Shown: positions 22,382 through 34,530, counted from the stretch's first letter. The stretch is 64,000 nt of DNA from Thelonectria olida (GCA_020736575.1 JAGPYM010000008.1:930001-994000), one strand, 5' to 3'. The notes: generated from the letters alone by a model not told the origin. Translations and numbers: made by a program.

Positions 22382-23000
22382 GGTGAAGTTGAGGAAGCAA
22401 AAGATTGCGATCGATTTGGAGGTGTCTACAAGAGACGCGGGGGCAGTCACAGGATACCGAAATCACAGGCCCGTATATTAACGCCCAATTGCGCAGCTGG
22501 CGAACCGTATTCGTATGCCGGTTCAATTCCTCGGTCGTCGTCGAAGAGTGTCGATTCTCAGGTCGCGTGAAGACGTTCCAGATGTCAAAAGTCTGAAGGG
22601 CTGACCATCTTTTCCCCAAAGTGCCGGCGGGTCGGGCCAATCAACAGCTGTTTCCGCACGGACAACTGCCAGCCAATCAACGGCCCGAAACGCTCCTGCC
22701 CCTTTCTTCACACCCCCTGCACCTCCCTTCTAGCACGGAAATTGTTGTCTGCTGGTGGCAGGGACAGTTCAGTGCCCAAAAAGTTCCCCCTAGGATCCAT
22801 TCAACGCCGCCTTTCCATTCTTCAACTTGCACCTTCACCGAACCATCGAGCTCGTCGAGTCTTTAGCGATCGCGTCTTCTTTCTGCACCTGTCGCCAGTC
22901 TTTCTTGGAATAGACAACAAAGCATCGCATCTGCATCTTCAGCGTCTCTGTCTAAGCTCCAAGCCCTCGATCCGACCAGCTGTCTCCCGATACCCTCAAG
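22382..23000. promoter_or_regulatory. Divergent intergenic region, MRPL32 / septin
   Basis: 619 bp with both promoters; C/T-rich septin leader from about 22790. No ORF with coding character. Confidence 0.45.
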
Positions 23001-24177
23001 ATGGCGACCGTTCCCCCCAGCACCATCACCCCCAAGAGCCATGTCGGTTTCGACAGCATCACCTCTCAGATCGAGCGCAAGCTCTTGAAGCGTGGTTTCC
23101 AGTTCAACGTCATCTGTGTCGGTAAGTTTACATTCCGTCAACCTCATCCACCGCCGTCATCACACCATGGCCGCCAACTGGCCGCGTGTTCAGACCAGTG
23201 TACTGACTTCTCGTTCGTGTTGCAGGCCAGACTGGCATGGGAAAGTCAACCTTGATCAACACCATCTTCGCCTCCCACCTCATCGACTCCAAGGGCCGAC
23301 TCCAGCCCGATGAGCCCATCCGCTCCACCACCGAGATCCAGGCCGTGTCCCACATCATCGAGGAGAACGGCGTCCGATTGAGGCTCAACATTGTCGATAC
23401 CCCTGGATACGGAGATCTTGTCAACAACGACCGCTGCTGGGACCCTATCGTCAAGTATATCAAGGATCAGCACTCCGCGTACTTGCGCAAGGAGCTCACG
23501 GCACAGCGGGAGCGCTACATCCAGGACACCCGCATCCACTGCTGTCTCTTCTTCATTCAGCCCTCTGGCCACTCTCTAAAGCCCATCGACATTGTTGTGT
23601 TGAAGAAGCTGTCGGATGTTGTCAACGTCGTCCCCGTCATTGCCAAGGCTGACTCTCTGACCGTTGAGGAGCGCCAGGCTTTCAAGGAGCGCATCAAGGA
23701 GGAGTTTGCTTTCCACAACCTCAAGATGTTCCCCTACGACAACGAGGAGTTTGACGACGAGGAGCGCAACCTGAACAGCCAGATCAAGGTACGTTGGTTT
23801 GACAGGGTGTGCCGCCAAACAACGTGTTACTAACGCCGCCACAGAACCTCGTCCCCTTTGCTGTTGTCGGTTCCGAAAAGGACATCATGGTCAACGGCAA
23901 GCAGGTCCGTGGTCGCCAGAACCGATGGGGCTTCATCAACGTCGAGGATGAGACTCACTGCGAATTCGTCTACCTGCGCGACTTCCTTCTCCGAACCCAC
24001 CTCCAGGATCTCATCGAGACCACGTCCCAGATCCACTACGAGACCTTCCGTGCCAAGCAGCTGCTCGCCCTCAAGGAGAGCAGCGCCCACGGTGGTGCCA
24101 GCAGCCGACCCATCAGCCCTGCTGCTGACCGTGAGATGAGCCGAGGTTCGCAAAGAATGACGATGAACGGCTACTAA
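23001..24177 (+). CDS. CDC10: Septin, Cdc10 type (AspD-like)
   Basis: Exons 23001-23121, 23226-23788 and 23845-24177, 338 aa. GTPase motifs: G1 GQTGMGKS (41-48), G3 DTPG (98-101), G4 AKAD (180-183). The N-terminus GFDSITSQIERKLLKRGFQF is the basic polybasic region that contacts membrane, and the septin unique element lies in GFINVEDETHCEFVYLRDFL. There is no C-terminal coiled coil, only a Ser/Gly-rich tail, which with the length marks the Cdc10 class, the centre subunit of septin hetero-octamers at septa and hyphal tips. The last intron has a TTACTAAC branch point. Confidence 0.93.
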
Positions 24178-26545
24178 GCCGACGTTTGTGCTTAATCTTT
24201 TGCTGGCGAGGGAGCAATGGCGTCTCTGGGCAGCAGGGTAGCCCGCAATTCTTACGACTCTCTTCATTTCCCACGGCCTCATTTGCAGCGAAGAGCCCGG
24301 GCCCTTTGTTGGACCTTTCGGTGATGGAGGACTTGGTGGAGTGAGAACATGACAGGAGCAAGTTATTCGAAAAGGGGAAAATGGGCTGGTGATGCCAGGA
24401 AGCGCCGCATACCATGATCCTGGAGAAACAGGCATGGAGGTTGTCAACCGGGCATCGATTCTTGACCACCCCAATCGCAGCTGGACGCCTCACACTTTTT
24501 TTGATTTGTTTTAGTGTTACCCCCAGAGAGTTCTTTACCATTTTCTATGCTTTAATCTGATCGGTTACCCCAACTCTAATCGAGTTTTATTTCTGTACGG
24601 CGTCCCCACCGTCCACTAGAGGACATAATAGGCAGATGTTATTCTTTGTATTAATTGTCCTTGAGCAAGCAGTGTGATCATGTGTGGTAGTGTATGTGCT
24701 TTGTTATGTTGCAGTGGATGTCTCGTAGTCAGTCTCTTCAGAAGTCACTGGCATGGTGTCATGACTTGCGACCGGCCTCGAATGTTTTGGAGACGGCCTA
24801 AGCCGTGTCTGACGACGACAGGGACCTCAACGTCAACCCATGATCATCGCTGGAGTAATTAGTCTTTCAGAGACGATGGCCCACGACCATTGTTAATGTG
24901 ATGGATACTGCCAAGTCGGAATTTGAGATGTATTGGCTGGCGTTGGGATCATTTCAGAATGTTACTAGTATTGGTATCCAACCCTGGACCATATCTTGAA
25001 CACCTTCTACGGCTCGATGTGGTATAGGGTAGCCGCCGTCACAAGGCGGAGGTTGAGTTACCCTTTGACGACTAACCGTTCCAAGTCGCGTTTGGTCTCG
25101 ATATGATGAAGGGAGGAATATCTAGAGCTTGTCGATTATCACGGGTTGGCTTTTTCCGTCTTTCGGCGGGAGAAAGTCCACGTCGAACAGCACTTCAGCT
25201 AGATTAGGCGATCGCTCTCAGCTGTGAACCGCCAACCCGTCAGCCCAGTAATAGAGACACCAGATCGAAGCTGAACATAGACAGGCAGATGTTGGATGTC
25301 TACCGAGCCCTAGAAATGGTCACGAGGCAAGAAACACCGCCAAGTCAGAATACGACTCCATCGTGAGATCGTTAGCCTAGTATCAAAAGCTATGTAGGCG
25401 AGACCTGGCCAAGACAACATCAGATGCCTAGGTAAAACTGCTTAGCTAGTTTCCATTGTCTTGAACACAGAGAAGGAGCAAGTGTGGAATATCCACTCCA
25501 TTAGAACGACACAGCTTGAACCGATACGTACAATGTGGTTGTCATTGAAATCGGGATCAAGATTGATGGGCGAGCGTTAGGACGCAAGGGAGCTGCCAGC
25601 CACATGCAGAATGCGAATCAGTGGGCCCAAAAACACCAAGTGGTATCCGTCAATTCCTTCAGATCCATGCTATTGTCGGAAAGTTGATTCAGGTAGAAGA
25701 ATGCATGTCGGTTGACCTTGTTTCGCCGAGGGACATCCCTGCAGACCTTGTCTCAGTTGAATTCCGTTGGCCATGCATTGAGAAGAAGATCTTAAAAGCC
25801 AGCATGACTGAGATGTAAGAAAGGCTGGCATTGATATCATCGCCAGATCAGGACCTCACGCATAGAAGCCTCTTGGATCAATTTTACCAGAAGTACAGAG
25901 AAATCGTACTTAAAGAATTGGATAAACTGAGGTTGCAATGACAAACTGGGCCTGTACGACGTTAATGGCCTCGGCCGCCGCTCTGAAGTGAACGTTAGAG
26001 CGGAACCAGGGGCACAAATCTGGATGTCAAGCAATCAAGGGACCAGCAAGGGGTCCTTGCTGACATTGGCCGCCCCAAGAGCCAATGTGGCTAATATCTA
26101 AATATCTAATTGTTAGTGTGAGAACCCAGCTTCGTCCGTGGAGTTTTGTCAGGCGTTTTGCTTTTCGTGTGAGTCAACGCTTTTGATAGAGCGCTGATGA
26201 CCTCGAATAAGGGTTGGCAAAGTGAAGAAGACAAAAAAGAGGTAAGCATCCAGATCGTTACGGCGAGCCTTAAAAGTTCTCGCTACAGGGACCAATACTC
26301 TAACCCGAAAGAAAGAGATTCAGGAGCAGCCTAGTCCATTCCGAGGCATTCCTCCACGACCCTCGACTCTCGCTTCTGCGGCCTCTTTTCTCTTGGCTCG
26401 ATATCATCCAGAGGCAAGAGAAGACCGACTTGCCACCACACCAACTGGGGCTGAACGCCGTTCCTGGATCCAAACAGCTTTAGGAAGCCAGAGTCTTTCG
26501 ATTCAGAGAGGGCCAACTCATTCACTAACATGTAAGTAATAAAAA

Positions 26546-26559
26546 GGGGGGCGGGGGGG
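26546..26559. repeat. G-run (5-6 G, C, 7 G)
   Basis: Two G blocks separated by one C on the + strand after an A5 run; only two blocks, so a full G-quadruplex within one strand would need neighbouring Gs. Confidence 0.8.
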
Positions 26560-28017
26560 CGAGCCACTTGTCCGACACCGAGCAGCACAACCACGGAAGA
26601 CTTGGCATTGACGAGACCAAGTCACCAATTTCGTAAAGCATCAGTAAAATGACGATTGTCCTCAAGGGAACGAGGAAGCTTCTCTTGGCAACTATGTGCT
26701 TATTGAGTGGGACAGTCAAGCAAGCAATGGAAAATACCCAAGACGCACTCAATCCCATCGACTGGAATGAGGCATGCGGATTGAGATGAGGTGCCGAGAA
26801 AGGCGCAGCTCCGGTGAGGCATCTGTATAAGACTTCCGACAGCGGAAAACATCTTGGCAGTATGTCCGGCGGTCTTGGTAGGTGGCTTAGAAAAGGTCGG
26901 TGGGAGAACGGCAAATGATGAGGTTATCGTCGCGGTATCGCATGTGTTCTCCGTGTAGCCCAGCCAAGAATGAGCGGAACATGGCCAGGGAACCTTCCCT
27001 CATTCGAATAACGGATGCTTGGGTGTAATTTTACTTGGACTGAAAAGAAGTCGGCCGGTCAATCTTGCGATAGCTGCGTGACCTGAGCGAAGGCGCTAAT
27101 GCAAGGTACCACACGTCCAACTGTCGAACAAGTCAACAAGGGGCGTAAAATGTGGTGCCGCTGAGGGAGAAAAAACGTGGAACCAAGAACGGTCGACAGG
27201 ACTGGTCCGTCACTGGAGCGCCATCAATGGTTGGTGCTCCAACATGCTCGTCTAGCTGTTACAGTCGGGAGTACGTACTGTGGAATGTGTGGCTCATGGA
27301 GAGTCTGGGGGGATCCGGTTAAATCACTATTGACCACTGGGAGTCTTGGGTTGATTGCGCTTGCGCTCCGGGATTAGCCTATCGTCTGGCTGAATGGCCT
27401 CTGCTTTGGATGCCCAGCCGGAGGCAAGTTAAAGCAAGACGGGCCCGTGTATCCGTGGGCAGGCCTGGTAGGGCCAAGTCGGGCTATTGACCAGACAGAC
27501 TCGAGAGAGACCGGGGGCCAGAACCCCGTATCCAAAGGGGCCCTGTCTTGTTTAGGCCAAGATTGAAGTCCAAGGGCGGTTGATGTCGTTTCGCGGTAGT
27601 TAGACGGGAGCGGCAGCAATCAATCATTGGATATTGGTGGGAGATGGCGGATGGAGATGGAGATGGAGGACGCACCCAAGTTTGCGGAAAGTCTTGTCTT
27701 GGCTTCCGCCCGACGGGAGTTCCCCCCACCTCACCTCATTCGCTCCTACCTTATTTGAGGTTGCTCTGGCTCTCACCTTCCACATATTGTCTCTTGCCAT
27801 TTGTGTCTGGTATCTCCGTCGCTTAATCGTGCTCCTGCCTACTTCTTTCCTCCCTTCCCTTCCTCCTCCGCTCCCTCTCTCCTCCCCCACGTTCTCCCTC
27901 ACCATTTTTCGCCCTCACTTACACTCCTTCAACTGCATCAACCCAGTCCTCCTTCAGGCTGTGGTCTTGTTTTTCCATTCTCGTCGCTCTTTCCACGGCG
28001 ATTCGGCGCCTATCTCC

Positions 28018-28023
28018 ACGCGT
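28018..28023. promoter_or_regulatory. MCB-like ACGCGT in the GEL1 leader/promoter
   Basis: Exact MluI cell-cycle box 160 bp before the GEL1 ATG; yeast cell-wall genes are often G1/S controlled. Function not shown here. Confidence 0.3.
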
Positions 28024-28182
28024 GCCTTTTTTGAACCAACCTCAACAACTTCAAAACAATCACTCACTTTGCTGCGGCGCATTGAAGAGTCAGTGATTCA
28101 CCGAAACAAGCCTTGACCGACACCCTTACAACTCTACACTTGGGATTTTTTGAAGGAACAAACCTCAAATCTAACCATCACC

Positions 28183-29778
28183 ATGCTTGTAAGTCGCTCA
28201 CTACACCGAATGACTCGGGCCTCTAAAGTTTGCCTTATCTCTTCTATGCCCAACCCACTGACACGCCATCCTAGATCAAGGCAGCCCTCATGGCCCTTGG
28301 CCTCGGGGCCTCGGTTGTCAACGCCGTTCAGTCTCTCACGATCGAGGGAAAGGAGTTCGTCAACTCCAAGAGTGGCAAGAGGTTCCAGGTCGTCGGCATG
28401 GCCTACCAACCCGGCGGCAGCGCTGGCTACGACCCGGAGACAGGAAAGGATCCCCTTAGCCACAAGGAGCAGTGTTTGCGAGACGCCGCCCTCATGCAGA
28501 TTCTCGGTATCAACGCCATCCGTGTCTACAACCTGGACCCCAACATCAACCACGACGACTGTGCCAGCATTTTCAACGCCGTTAGTCCACCATTGCTCCA
28601 TCGCCATCTTACCCAAGGAACCATGCTAATCGTATAAACAGGCCGGCATGTACATGATGATTGATGTCAACTCTCCCCTCCCTGGCGAGGCTCTCCATTC
28701 CGAGTCCCCCTGGGAGAGCTACTACACCGAGTACCTCAACCGTACCTTTGCCATTGTTGAGGCTTTTAGCAACTACCCCAACACCCTCCTGTTCTTTTCC
28801 GGCAACGAAGTCATCAATAACATTGCGACTGCCAAGGACGCGCCTCAGTACATTCGCGCTGTCACTCGTGACCTCAAGAACTACATCAAGAACAACATCG
28901 ACCGCCAAATTCCCGTGGGTTACTCTGCTGCCGACGTTCGCGAAGTCCTCTGGGACACCTGGAACTACATGCAGTGCTCGTTGAAGGATGAGAAGGACGA
29001 TGTGAGCCGTGCCGACGTCTTCGCCCTCAACTCGTACAGTTGGTGCGGCCCCGAAGCCACCTATGAAAGCTCTTCCTACGACAAGTTGGTCGAAGGATTC
29101 AAGGAGACATCCGTTCCCATCTTTTTCAGCGAGTACGGCTGCAACAAGCCCCAGCCCCGCTACTGGAACGAAACCCAGGCCATGTACGGCGAGGAGATGA
29201 CCCCTGTCTTCTCTGGTGGCGTCGTTTACGAGTACACAGAAGAAGACAACAACTACGGCCTCGTTAAGATAAGCGACGACGAGCTTCAGATCCTTGGCGA
29301 CTTCAACCGACTCAAGAACCAGTTTGCTAAGATTGACTGGGCGGATGTTCAGTCCGAGTCTGCCAGCGATAAGGCCCCCGATGCTCCGACTTGTAAGAGC
29401 AGTCTCATCGAGGAGGACGGCTTCGACACCAACTTCACCCTTCCCGAGACGCCTGATGGTGCCAAGAAGCTGATTAAGAACGGCATCAAGCCCAAGCCCA
29501 GTGGCAAGATTGTTGACATCGACAGCTGGGACGTTTCTCTCAAGGTCAAGGATGCGGATGGCAACACTATGAGTGGCCTCAAGGTGGTTCCCCTTGAAGA
29601 CGACGAGTCTAACTACTCCGGAAAGAACAAGGCGGATACTGGCAGTGAGACCACCAGCAATGACACCAGCTCTTCCAACAGCACTACCGACGATGATTCC
29701 GAGGATGCTGCTGGCGTCATCCGGCCCATGATGTGGGCTGTTGCTGTGCCATTGGCGGCTATGATGCTTGCTTTGTAA
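28183..29778 (+). CDS. GEL1: GPI-anchored 1,3-beta-glucanosyltransferase (GH72, Gel1/Gas-like)
   Basis: Exons 28183-28188 (ATG CTT only), 28275-28580 and 28642-29778, 482 aa. Signal peptide MLIKAALMALGLGASVVNAV. The GH72 core carries the acid/base Glu160 in FFSGNEVINN and the nucleophile Glu268 in FFSEYGC. A Ser/Thr-rich stretch (TSSSNSTTDDDSED) and a hydrophobic tail (MMWAVAVPLAAMMLAL) indicate GPI anchoring. There is no Cys-rich CBM43 domain, so it belongs to the Gel1-type subgroup. The enzyme splices and elongates beta-1,3-glucan chains in the wall. The first intron falls two codons after the start. Confidence 0.95.
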
Positions 29779-30196
29779 AGTGGTTATGACTGGGGATGAA
29801 AATAGTATTTAATGGTTTTTGTTTTCGTTTTCTTGCGCTGAGAGTTTGCGGATTACATTCACAAGGAGGACGAAGCGAGAGGAAATATACGTTGGTTTGT
29901 TATGATACCAGTAGACAGGGAGTGCCGAGCTGAGAATTCCTAGCTACCAAATCTGGCTATGATCCATGGTTTTGTTATCTCATCATCCATTCGTGAAAGC
30001 ACATTTTCCCGTGAGCTAGACCACGCCTTGGCCGCCACATGTGACTTTGTTCATGATAATTCCTTAGACCGGTCCTCCGTTTTCTTGCCGTGCCTAGGTC
30101 AAAATTGTGTGTTGTTGAGGAGAAGCCTCAAGAGCAAGTTCGTCGGCTACATTAAAGACCTCTCTGACGGGACCCTCTTGCTCAGAAGTGATAGAA
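29779..30196. other. Convergent intergenic region
   Basis: 418 bp between the GEL1 stop and the small Cys-rich gene stop; suits two 3' UTRs. Nothing else seen. Confidence 0.4.
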
Positions 30197-30430
30197 TCAC
30201 TTCTTCTCCTTGAATTTCCCCTTCTCAGAAGAGCCAGACGAGGAAGCGGGAGTCTTCTTCTTGGCATCGTCTTTGGCAGGGTCGTAGACCTGGGGCGCAA
30301 CATCATCAATGGGGAAGCAGGTCTTGCCTCCGGAGCAGGGAGAGCAGTAGTCGTGGACGCCGAAGTCAGCCGCGTGGCAGCAGCTGGGGCAGCACCAGTT
30401 GACAAGGGTGGCCTCGGTTCCAGCAACCAT
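30197..30430 (-). CDS. Small Cys-rich hypothetical protein
   Basis: 77 aa, single coding exon. The N-terminal half holds eight cysteines in WCCPSCC, YCSPCSGG and KTCFP, spaced like a small zinc-binding or disulfide fold; the C-terminal half is Lys/Ser-rich (KKKTPASSSGSSEKGKFKEKK). There is no signal peptide, so it is not an obvious secreted effector. A good donor (GTAAGTTT at 30572) and acceptor (CACCAG ending at 30471) upstream indicate a 102-nt 5' UTR intron, which supports a real gene. No function assigned. Confidence 0.55.
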   Translation of the reverse strand: MVAGTEATLVNWCCPSCCHAADFGVHDYCSPCSGGKTCFPIDDVAPQVYDPAKDDAKKKTPASSSGSSEKGKFKEKK

Positions 30431-30470
30431 TGTTGATGATGTTTGGTGGGTTTCTTGAGTGGAGGTTTGT

Positions 30471-30572
30471 CTGGTGTCGGTGTAAGTGACATTGACATGA
30501 AGAAGAGGGATGAGAGATGGGGGATGAGGGATGAGGGATGAGAGAAGAGAGAAGAGAGAAGAGGAAACTTAC
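30471..30572 (-). other. Probable 5' UTR intron of the Cys-rich gene
   Basis: Donor GTAAGTTT, pyrimidine-rich interior on the minus strand, acceptor CACCAG, 40 nt before the ATG. The interior is a short-period repeat (see next entry). Confidence 0.5.
30501..30564. repeat. Purine-rich microsatellite
   Basis: GATGAGG-type units followed by AGAGAAG-type units on +, all inside the presumed leader intron. Confidence 0.8.
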
Positions 30573-31897
30573 TTGAGCAGCGTAAGCTGAAGTGATTGAT
30601 AGTCCAGACGACGAGAGTGAGGCGAACTCAGAAGAGGAACCGTTGCTTGTTTGAGGGTATACCAGTTAGCTGTCAAGTGTCCAAGTGTATGGCGTGAGGC
30701 TCACCAACCTGAAGAGTTGAAACTCGCAGCGAAGATGTGTGAAGATGGATGTATTAAGAAGAAACAAGATGCGAAGCTTCCGAGAAAAGCGTCTGCTTAT
30801 ATAGACACGAGCTTCCTGGTGGTTTGCTCGTGAATACCTAATGTGTTTTTTTTTTCAACCCCTTGGGAGTCAAGCGAGTGTGTTGCAGCCCGATTATCCT
30901 GGGATGGAAAAAAAAAAAGCCACTGTTGGCCGACAACGTGCAAACGGCCTCAAAATGAGGCACTCGATTGTTCTTTTTATGTTCTTTCAAACAGCACAGC
31001 CTTGCCTCGCCGAACGAGGGCCAATTGAAACGACGACGGCCATTGCGGTGCGGTTGGTTGCCTCAATTGTGTTTCGGTCTCGCTCCTGCCCTTCCATTGA
31101 GGCCGAACGAGAAGCAGGGATATCGTACGAGAAGGCGGAGGCGATGAATTGAGTCTTAGGCTGCTGCCGATTGAGCTAGATGAGGGCATGTTTGCGGAGT
31201 GTTTGAGGCCACTGGAGTCATCAAGCGTGCATGTGGTGCGATATCGGGGGTTAAGACGAGGGCCGAGTGCCTTGGAATACGAAAGGGTAGGTACACAGGC
31301 AAGGCTCAATGGCGTTTGAGGAGGTAACTTCAGCAGGCTGGAGGAAGGAATAAGGCATTGTGACGGGAAGTTCGAAGTGGTGACGCGGCGACAGTATCGA
31401 AGGCAGGTATGAGGGTTGTCGGCGGGAGGCAACGTGGCAAGGAACCCTAACTCATGTATAATTAGATGAAAGGCCCGGAATATCCACTTTCATATCGAGA
31501 CGGAAGAAACCGTCGTGGGTTGAATAGAAGCGTGGTAGAGATGAAAGCGTCCACAGTCCGTTGTTTGGGCCTGACAACTCACGATATCTGAGCTCATGTC
31601 ACGTCACACGTCGATGGGCACAGAAGTCCAAATCAAATGTCATCAGGTAATCTATTAGCTTTGTGTCTTTCATCGTAGCTGACATACTACCGTACACGGC
31701 TTCTCAAACCCCTTCTTGGCAAGAGAGCCTTCATATCAGTCATCCTCCTCATCTATCTTGCAAAGTACAGTGAAACACACGGTAACACACACGGTAACCT
31801 CTCAGGTATCCTGTTTGTTGTACCTGCACCCGCCTTCTGCCGGGCCGTCAACTGGACAGGTTCGCCCCAGCATATATCTTATTTTATCTCTCCTCGC

Positions 31898-33773
31898 TTA
31901 ACCCTGGAACTCCTTGACGTTGCTCTCCTCCCACTTGCCGGGGATGAGAGCCAAGGGCACGATACCTGAGACGTGCATCTCAGGTCCAAAGATCTTGGCG
32001 TCGAGACCAAGCTCCTGGGTGGCCGACTTCATGTTCTTGAGACCCTCCTGGTAGTTGGGGCCGGCACGACGCACCCAGATCTTGACGTCGTGCTCAATGA
32101 GCGTGGGAGCAAAGTCCCGCAGAGCGCGGATGACACCCTTGAAGGTGCTGGCGACGTTGGTGAAGTTGGCAATTCCACCGCCGATGAAGAGCACCTTGCC
32201 CTTGTCCGATTGAGGAGCACGGAGGAGGAGGTCGAGGACAGTTCGGGCATAGTGGTAGGTCTGGGACTCGGTGGGGGCACCCGAGTACTCGCCGTAGTTG
32301 GCCAGCTCGTCGGCGAAGCCAGATGAGGCGATGGCATCGGCGTAGACGACGGAGGCACCACCACCGGCGACGAGGGTCCAAATGCGGCCCTTGGGGTTGA
32401 GAACAGTAAGCTTCAGTGAAGCACCAGTCTTGGCATCGAGGTCAGCGATGTAGGCCTCCTCCTTGGTCAGCTCACGACCGAAGGGGGCAGGGAACTCCAT
32501 AGGAGGGCCAGCATCGATGCTGATCTTGTTGCTGCCGGAAATGTTGGTGAGACCAAGAGCAGCAGGAGATCGGGCAATAGCCCACTTGACGCCGCACTCG
32601 AAATCAGCAGTCTGGTCGAGCTTGGCAGCAAGGTCCAGGAAGTGGACTTCAGCAGAGGTCTTATCCTCGTTGGGGATCACCACCAAGGGGTTGATCTCAA
32701 GGTATGTGAACTGGCAGTCGACGTAGACAGCATAGAGGCGGGTGATGAAGTCGACGAGGACATTGTGAACACCCTCGGGGACCTTCTTCAGGAGAGTGGC
32801 AGCAATCTCCTCGTTGGAAGGGTACTCAGCAAGGTCGACGGGGATGAGAAGCTTCTCAGCCTTGGCGTCGACATCACCAACATCAACACCTCCCTCGTGG
32901 GTGAAGAGGATCCAGTCGCCCTACACACACAACGGTATTAGTAAACAGGTCCAATTGCAACAACAGTATATCACAATGTGAGTGGGTTTAGCGGAGGGCC
33001 CCGATCTTGAGCAAGGGTTCGGTCGGTTCGGAGGATCTTATCGAGGTTTCCGCTCGCCCGGGCCGCTGGCAATAGTGATTACCGGCAGCCGTTTTGAAGA
33101 ACCCACAAAATGCAGACAGTTCCGACTTGCCAACTCGGAATTGGATTACATCTTCCGTTCGTCCCCCTTCCGCTTGAATCACAGAATTTTCTCTTCTTCT
33201 TTGTCTGATTCAAAGTCCGGAGTTGTCGAACAGTCTCAAAACTGAATTCCAATGGCTCACAGTGACACAGTGGAAACCCTCGTCTCCCGCAACAACTCAA
33301 TAAGACAATAGAGGAAAAGGTTAGCAACTTACATCTCGAACAGAGTTGATGTTGATATAGTACTCGGTGTCTTGAGAATGAGGAACAAAGGGCTCGACGA
33401 GGAATTGTCGGAGAACGCCAACGACGGTCTCAACCTGCTGCTCCTTACCGGCGCGCTCAGCGATCCATGCCTTGGCCTCAGCCCAAGGCTTGTTGAGGGC
33501 GAGGAGACCGCTCTTGCCTCGTCGCTTGATGAGCTGATCGGGCTTTGCGACGAACTTGGCGCCGGGCTGGAGGAGCCAAGGGTAGGTGACCTCAGCCTGG
33601 TTCAGAACATCATCAACGTTGGCATCCTCGGGGAAGTGCAGCGAGGCCAGGCGAGCAGGCGCGTTGTGAGTGGTAGGAACAGGGAGAGGGCTCGGCTTGA
33701 TGACGGGAGCACGAGTGAGGTGGTAGTTGAGGATGGCCTTGCCGTCAGCCTCGAAGATCGACTTGGCGGACAT
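31898..33773 (-). CDS. ACL2: ATP-citrate lyase subunit 2 (ATP-grasp subunit)
   Basis: Exons 33773-33333 and 32920-31898, 487 aa, the usual size of the fungal small subunit. The N-terminus [39 protein letters not shown], and [12 protein letters not shown] are the ATP-grasp/succinyl-CoA synthetase beta-like part; [18 protein letters not shown] and [18 protein letters not shown] belong to the citrate-binding half. With Acl1 it cleaves cytosolic citrate with CoA and ATP to acetyl-CoA and oxaloacetate. The intron is 412 nt, long for this window. A probable 5' UTR intron (34137-33779, GTGAGT to CCTCAG) puts transcription start beyond about 34140. Confidence 0.95.
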
Positions 33774-33778
33774 TGTGA

Positions 33779-34137
33779 CTGAGGACCGAGATTACGGTGG
33801 GAGAAGAAAAGGACAAAGGTTAAGAGTATCTCGGGATGAGAAGGCGAGTGTCTGTCTTGTCCCGGGCTTCTTGTTCAATTCTGGAGTTGAGGGGAGAAAT
33901 CGTCAGCGGGCGGGGCCTTGGGCAAAAAAAGGCGACGAAGATTGCGCAAGTGCGTGGGAAGAGCAGAGGAAGCTGGAAGCTAAAGCTGGAGGCGAGAGCC
34001 GAAGCTATAGCTATTCAGAGGGATCGCGAAAGGAACGGCGACGACAATCACCAAGAATCGCAGACGCAATTGGCCGTGGAACAGGCGGTGGTGGTCCAAG
34101 TGGACAAGTTGGCGGCGGTGGGGGAAAGCTCACTCAC
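33779..34137 (-). other. Probable 359-nt 5' UTR intron of ACL2
   Basis: Donor GTGAGT at 34137, acceptor CCTCAG ending at 33779, five bases before the ATG. A TTAAC lies some 40 nt before the acceptor. Confidence 0.45.
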
Positions 34138-34530
34138 CAGTTGCAAAGAGCTCAAAGCTGGGCTGGAACAACGAACAAGACGCTGAAGATTGAAGAGGAG
34201 ATGAGATGAGGGAGGAGAGCAGGGAAGATGATGTCGCGAAAGGATGAGATTGGAGGTCAGAGGGAAAAAGAGAAGATGGATGAAGATGGAGCCGACAGCA
34301 GCTTGTCCTTCGAAAAAACGAAGCTCCCAGGATTTGGCGCCTCAAAGGGGATTGAGACGGGTGGGTGGGATTGGGTGGGTGGAGGGGCTGGCTCATCATC
34401 CCCATCCCGTCCCAGCGTCTTTTGCCCCTTGGCTTGGACAGCACTTACCCCTCCGTCCACAGACGGTCCTTAGGGTAAGGTGTGGTGGGCAGGGCGGTCA
34501 GTGGAAGTGGGCTGCGTTGAGCAAGGGGGT

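Larger units (their letters stand above)
24178..28182. other. 4-kb gene-poor stretch upstream of GEL1
   Basis: From about 24180 to 24900 the sequence suits the septin 3' UTR and beyond. From 24900 to 27100 no frame stays open long enough or resembles a family, and I see no terminal repeats of a transposon. A G-run (26546-26559) stands out. From about 27630 the sequence becomes C/T-rich and is probably the long GEL1 promoter and leader. Confidence 0.45.
30431..31897. promoter_or_regulatory. Intergenic region upstream of the Cys-rich gene, downstream of ACL2
   Basis: 1.47 kb. Besides the leader intron there are a T-run (about 30846-30855), an A-run (about 30908-30917) and a doubled CACACGGTAA unit at about 31777-31797. 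No gene seen. Confidence 0.4.

Noticed and set aside
25020..25075. Possible tRNA-like or hairpin RNA (GGGTA..CCGCC..GGCGG..TACCC)
   Set aside because: Some pairing is possible but no A/B box or cloverleaf could be fitted.
26525..26914. 129-codon minus-strand ORF in the gene-poor stretch
   Set aside because: Low-complexity Pro/Ser/Leu content including the G-run; no recognisable domain or intron signals.
27634..28116. 160-codon + ORF before GEL1
   Set aside because: It reads through the C/T-rich GEL1 leader (Pro/Ser/Leu/Phe) and stops before the GEL1 start; it looks like leader sequence.
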